A stretch of DNA of 6,179 nucleotides, from positions 1-6,179 of the forward strand of contig JAEOUK010000349.1 in assembly GCA_016839385.1 (NCBI GenBank), given 5' to 3'. Positions within the stretch are counted from its first letter, which is position 1. Each line of letters opens with the position of its first letter. Made by a program: the position numbers and the translations under genes. The notes beneath the pieces were generated by a model, which was not told the origin of the DNA, did not search any database, and worked only from the letters and a program-made list of their open reading frames with translations. This DNA is from Promethearchaeota archaeon. Lineage in GTDB: Archaea > Asgardarchaeota > Lokiarchaeia > Sigynarchaeales > MK-D1. Below, piece after piece: positions 5,860-6,179 of the stretch.

Positions 5860-5883
5860 TTTTTTTTATGGATTTTTAGTAAG

Positions 5884-6179
5884 ATGTGTTCTGACTTCAA
5901 TCAAGTTCAAATAGCTTCCGCTTATGGATTTGTTATGGAAAAAGATGGGCAACTCCAACACACCAATGAAGAACAAAATTCTTTTTTTCATCGAGCTTGG
6001 AAATGGATAAAAAAGCAAATAGCTCAATTATGGGAAATGACAAAACGGGCGTTTCGAGATCATAGTAAAACTACATGGACGTGGATCGGAATCTTTTTTG
6101 CAGTTCTTGTTATGACTATCGCCCTTTATATTGTCCAATTATATGATAAGGAATGGCTATTTGATAAAGTCGTGCGATG
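5884..6179 (+). CDS. N-terminal part of a membrane protein of unknown family (3' end cut off)
   Basis: An open frame of 98 codons runs from the ATG at 5884 to the window edge. The product has a polar N-terminus (1-33), then a basic, Trp-rich amphipathic helix at about 36-60 (with W39, W41, W50 and several Lys/Arg), and a clear membrane helix at about 64-86. DKEWLFDKVV follows. Basic residues before the helix predict N-in, with what follows outside or leading to further membrane helices. A single helix followed by such a segment is also seen at the start of VTT/DedA-like membrane proteins, but the fragment is too short to decide. Codon 1 is preferred over the ATG at 5935 because a TATA-like box lies about 30 bases before it. 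It is divergent from the GTPase operon across a 208-base gap; co-regulation is possible but not shown. Confidence 0.7.
   Translation, partial: MCSDFNQVQIASAYGFVMEKDGQLQHTNEEQNSFFHRAWKWIKKQIAQLWEMTKRAFRDHSKTTWTWIGIFFAVLVMTIALYIVQLYDKEWLFDKVVR

Noticed and set aside
5860..5867. Run of eight T on the plus strand as a terminator
   Set aside because: No plus-strand gene lies upstream to be terminated. The run sits within the probable promoter of the plus-strand gene.
1..6179. CRISPR array, insertion sequence, tRNA or rRNA
   Set aside because: I saw no regularly spaced direct repeats, transposase frame with terminal repeats, cloverleaf sequence or rRNA-like stretch on either strand. A short tRNA with an intron could escape reading by eye.

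Overview
The window is AT-rich and gene-dense. It looks archaeal, and the gene content points to an Asgard archaeon of the Loki/Heimdall type. The main reason is an Arf-family small GTPase (4779-5675, minus strand) that carries all the G motifs and a longin/roadblock-like C-terminal domain, next to a second small protein that looks like a longin/uDENN module. Supporting signs are TATA-like boxes about 25-30 bases before the start codons of genes that lack a Shine-Dalgarno (SD) sequence (probably leaderless mRNAs), T-rich archaeal-type terminators, and strong SD sites on the genes of the operon. The lineage is an inference from gene content; no rRNA or marker gene is present.

Layout from left to right. 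(1) 1-690, minus: the N-terminal two thirds of an NAD(P)-dependent oxidoreductase of the Ldh2 (malate/L-lactate/sulfolactate dehydrogenase) family, cut by the window edge. (2) 829-2712, minus: a 627-residue membrane protein with an N-terminal anchor, a probably extracytoplasmic alpha/beta-hydrolase domain (GHSHG elbow), and about eight further membrane helices. (3) 2873-5675, minus: a compact four-gene cluster that reads, in transcription order, Arf-longin GTPase, longin/uDENN-like protein, 7TM protein B, 7TM protein A. It appears to have its own promoter (about 5729-5739) and a T-rich terminator (2823-2850). (4) 5884-6179, plus: the divergent start of a gene whose product has a basic amphipathic helix followed by a membrane helix; it runs off the right edge.

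The four-gene cluster is the most interesting part. The two 7TM proteins seem to be tandem paralogues with the same predicted N-out/C-in topology. They share glycine, tryptophan and proline positions at nearly identical spacing. They are encoded with an Arf-type GTPase that has a built-in longin-like domain and with a free longin/uDENN-like protein, the kind of fold that controls small GTPases in eukaryotes. A reasonable hypothesis is a membrane module in which a pair of 7TM proteins recruits or controls an Arf-like switch. This is inferred from gene order and folds; no function has been shown. The flanking dehydrogenase and hydrolase genes lie in separate transcription units and show no clear link to it.
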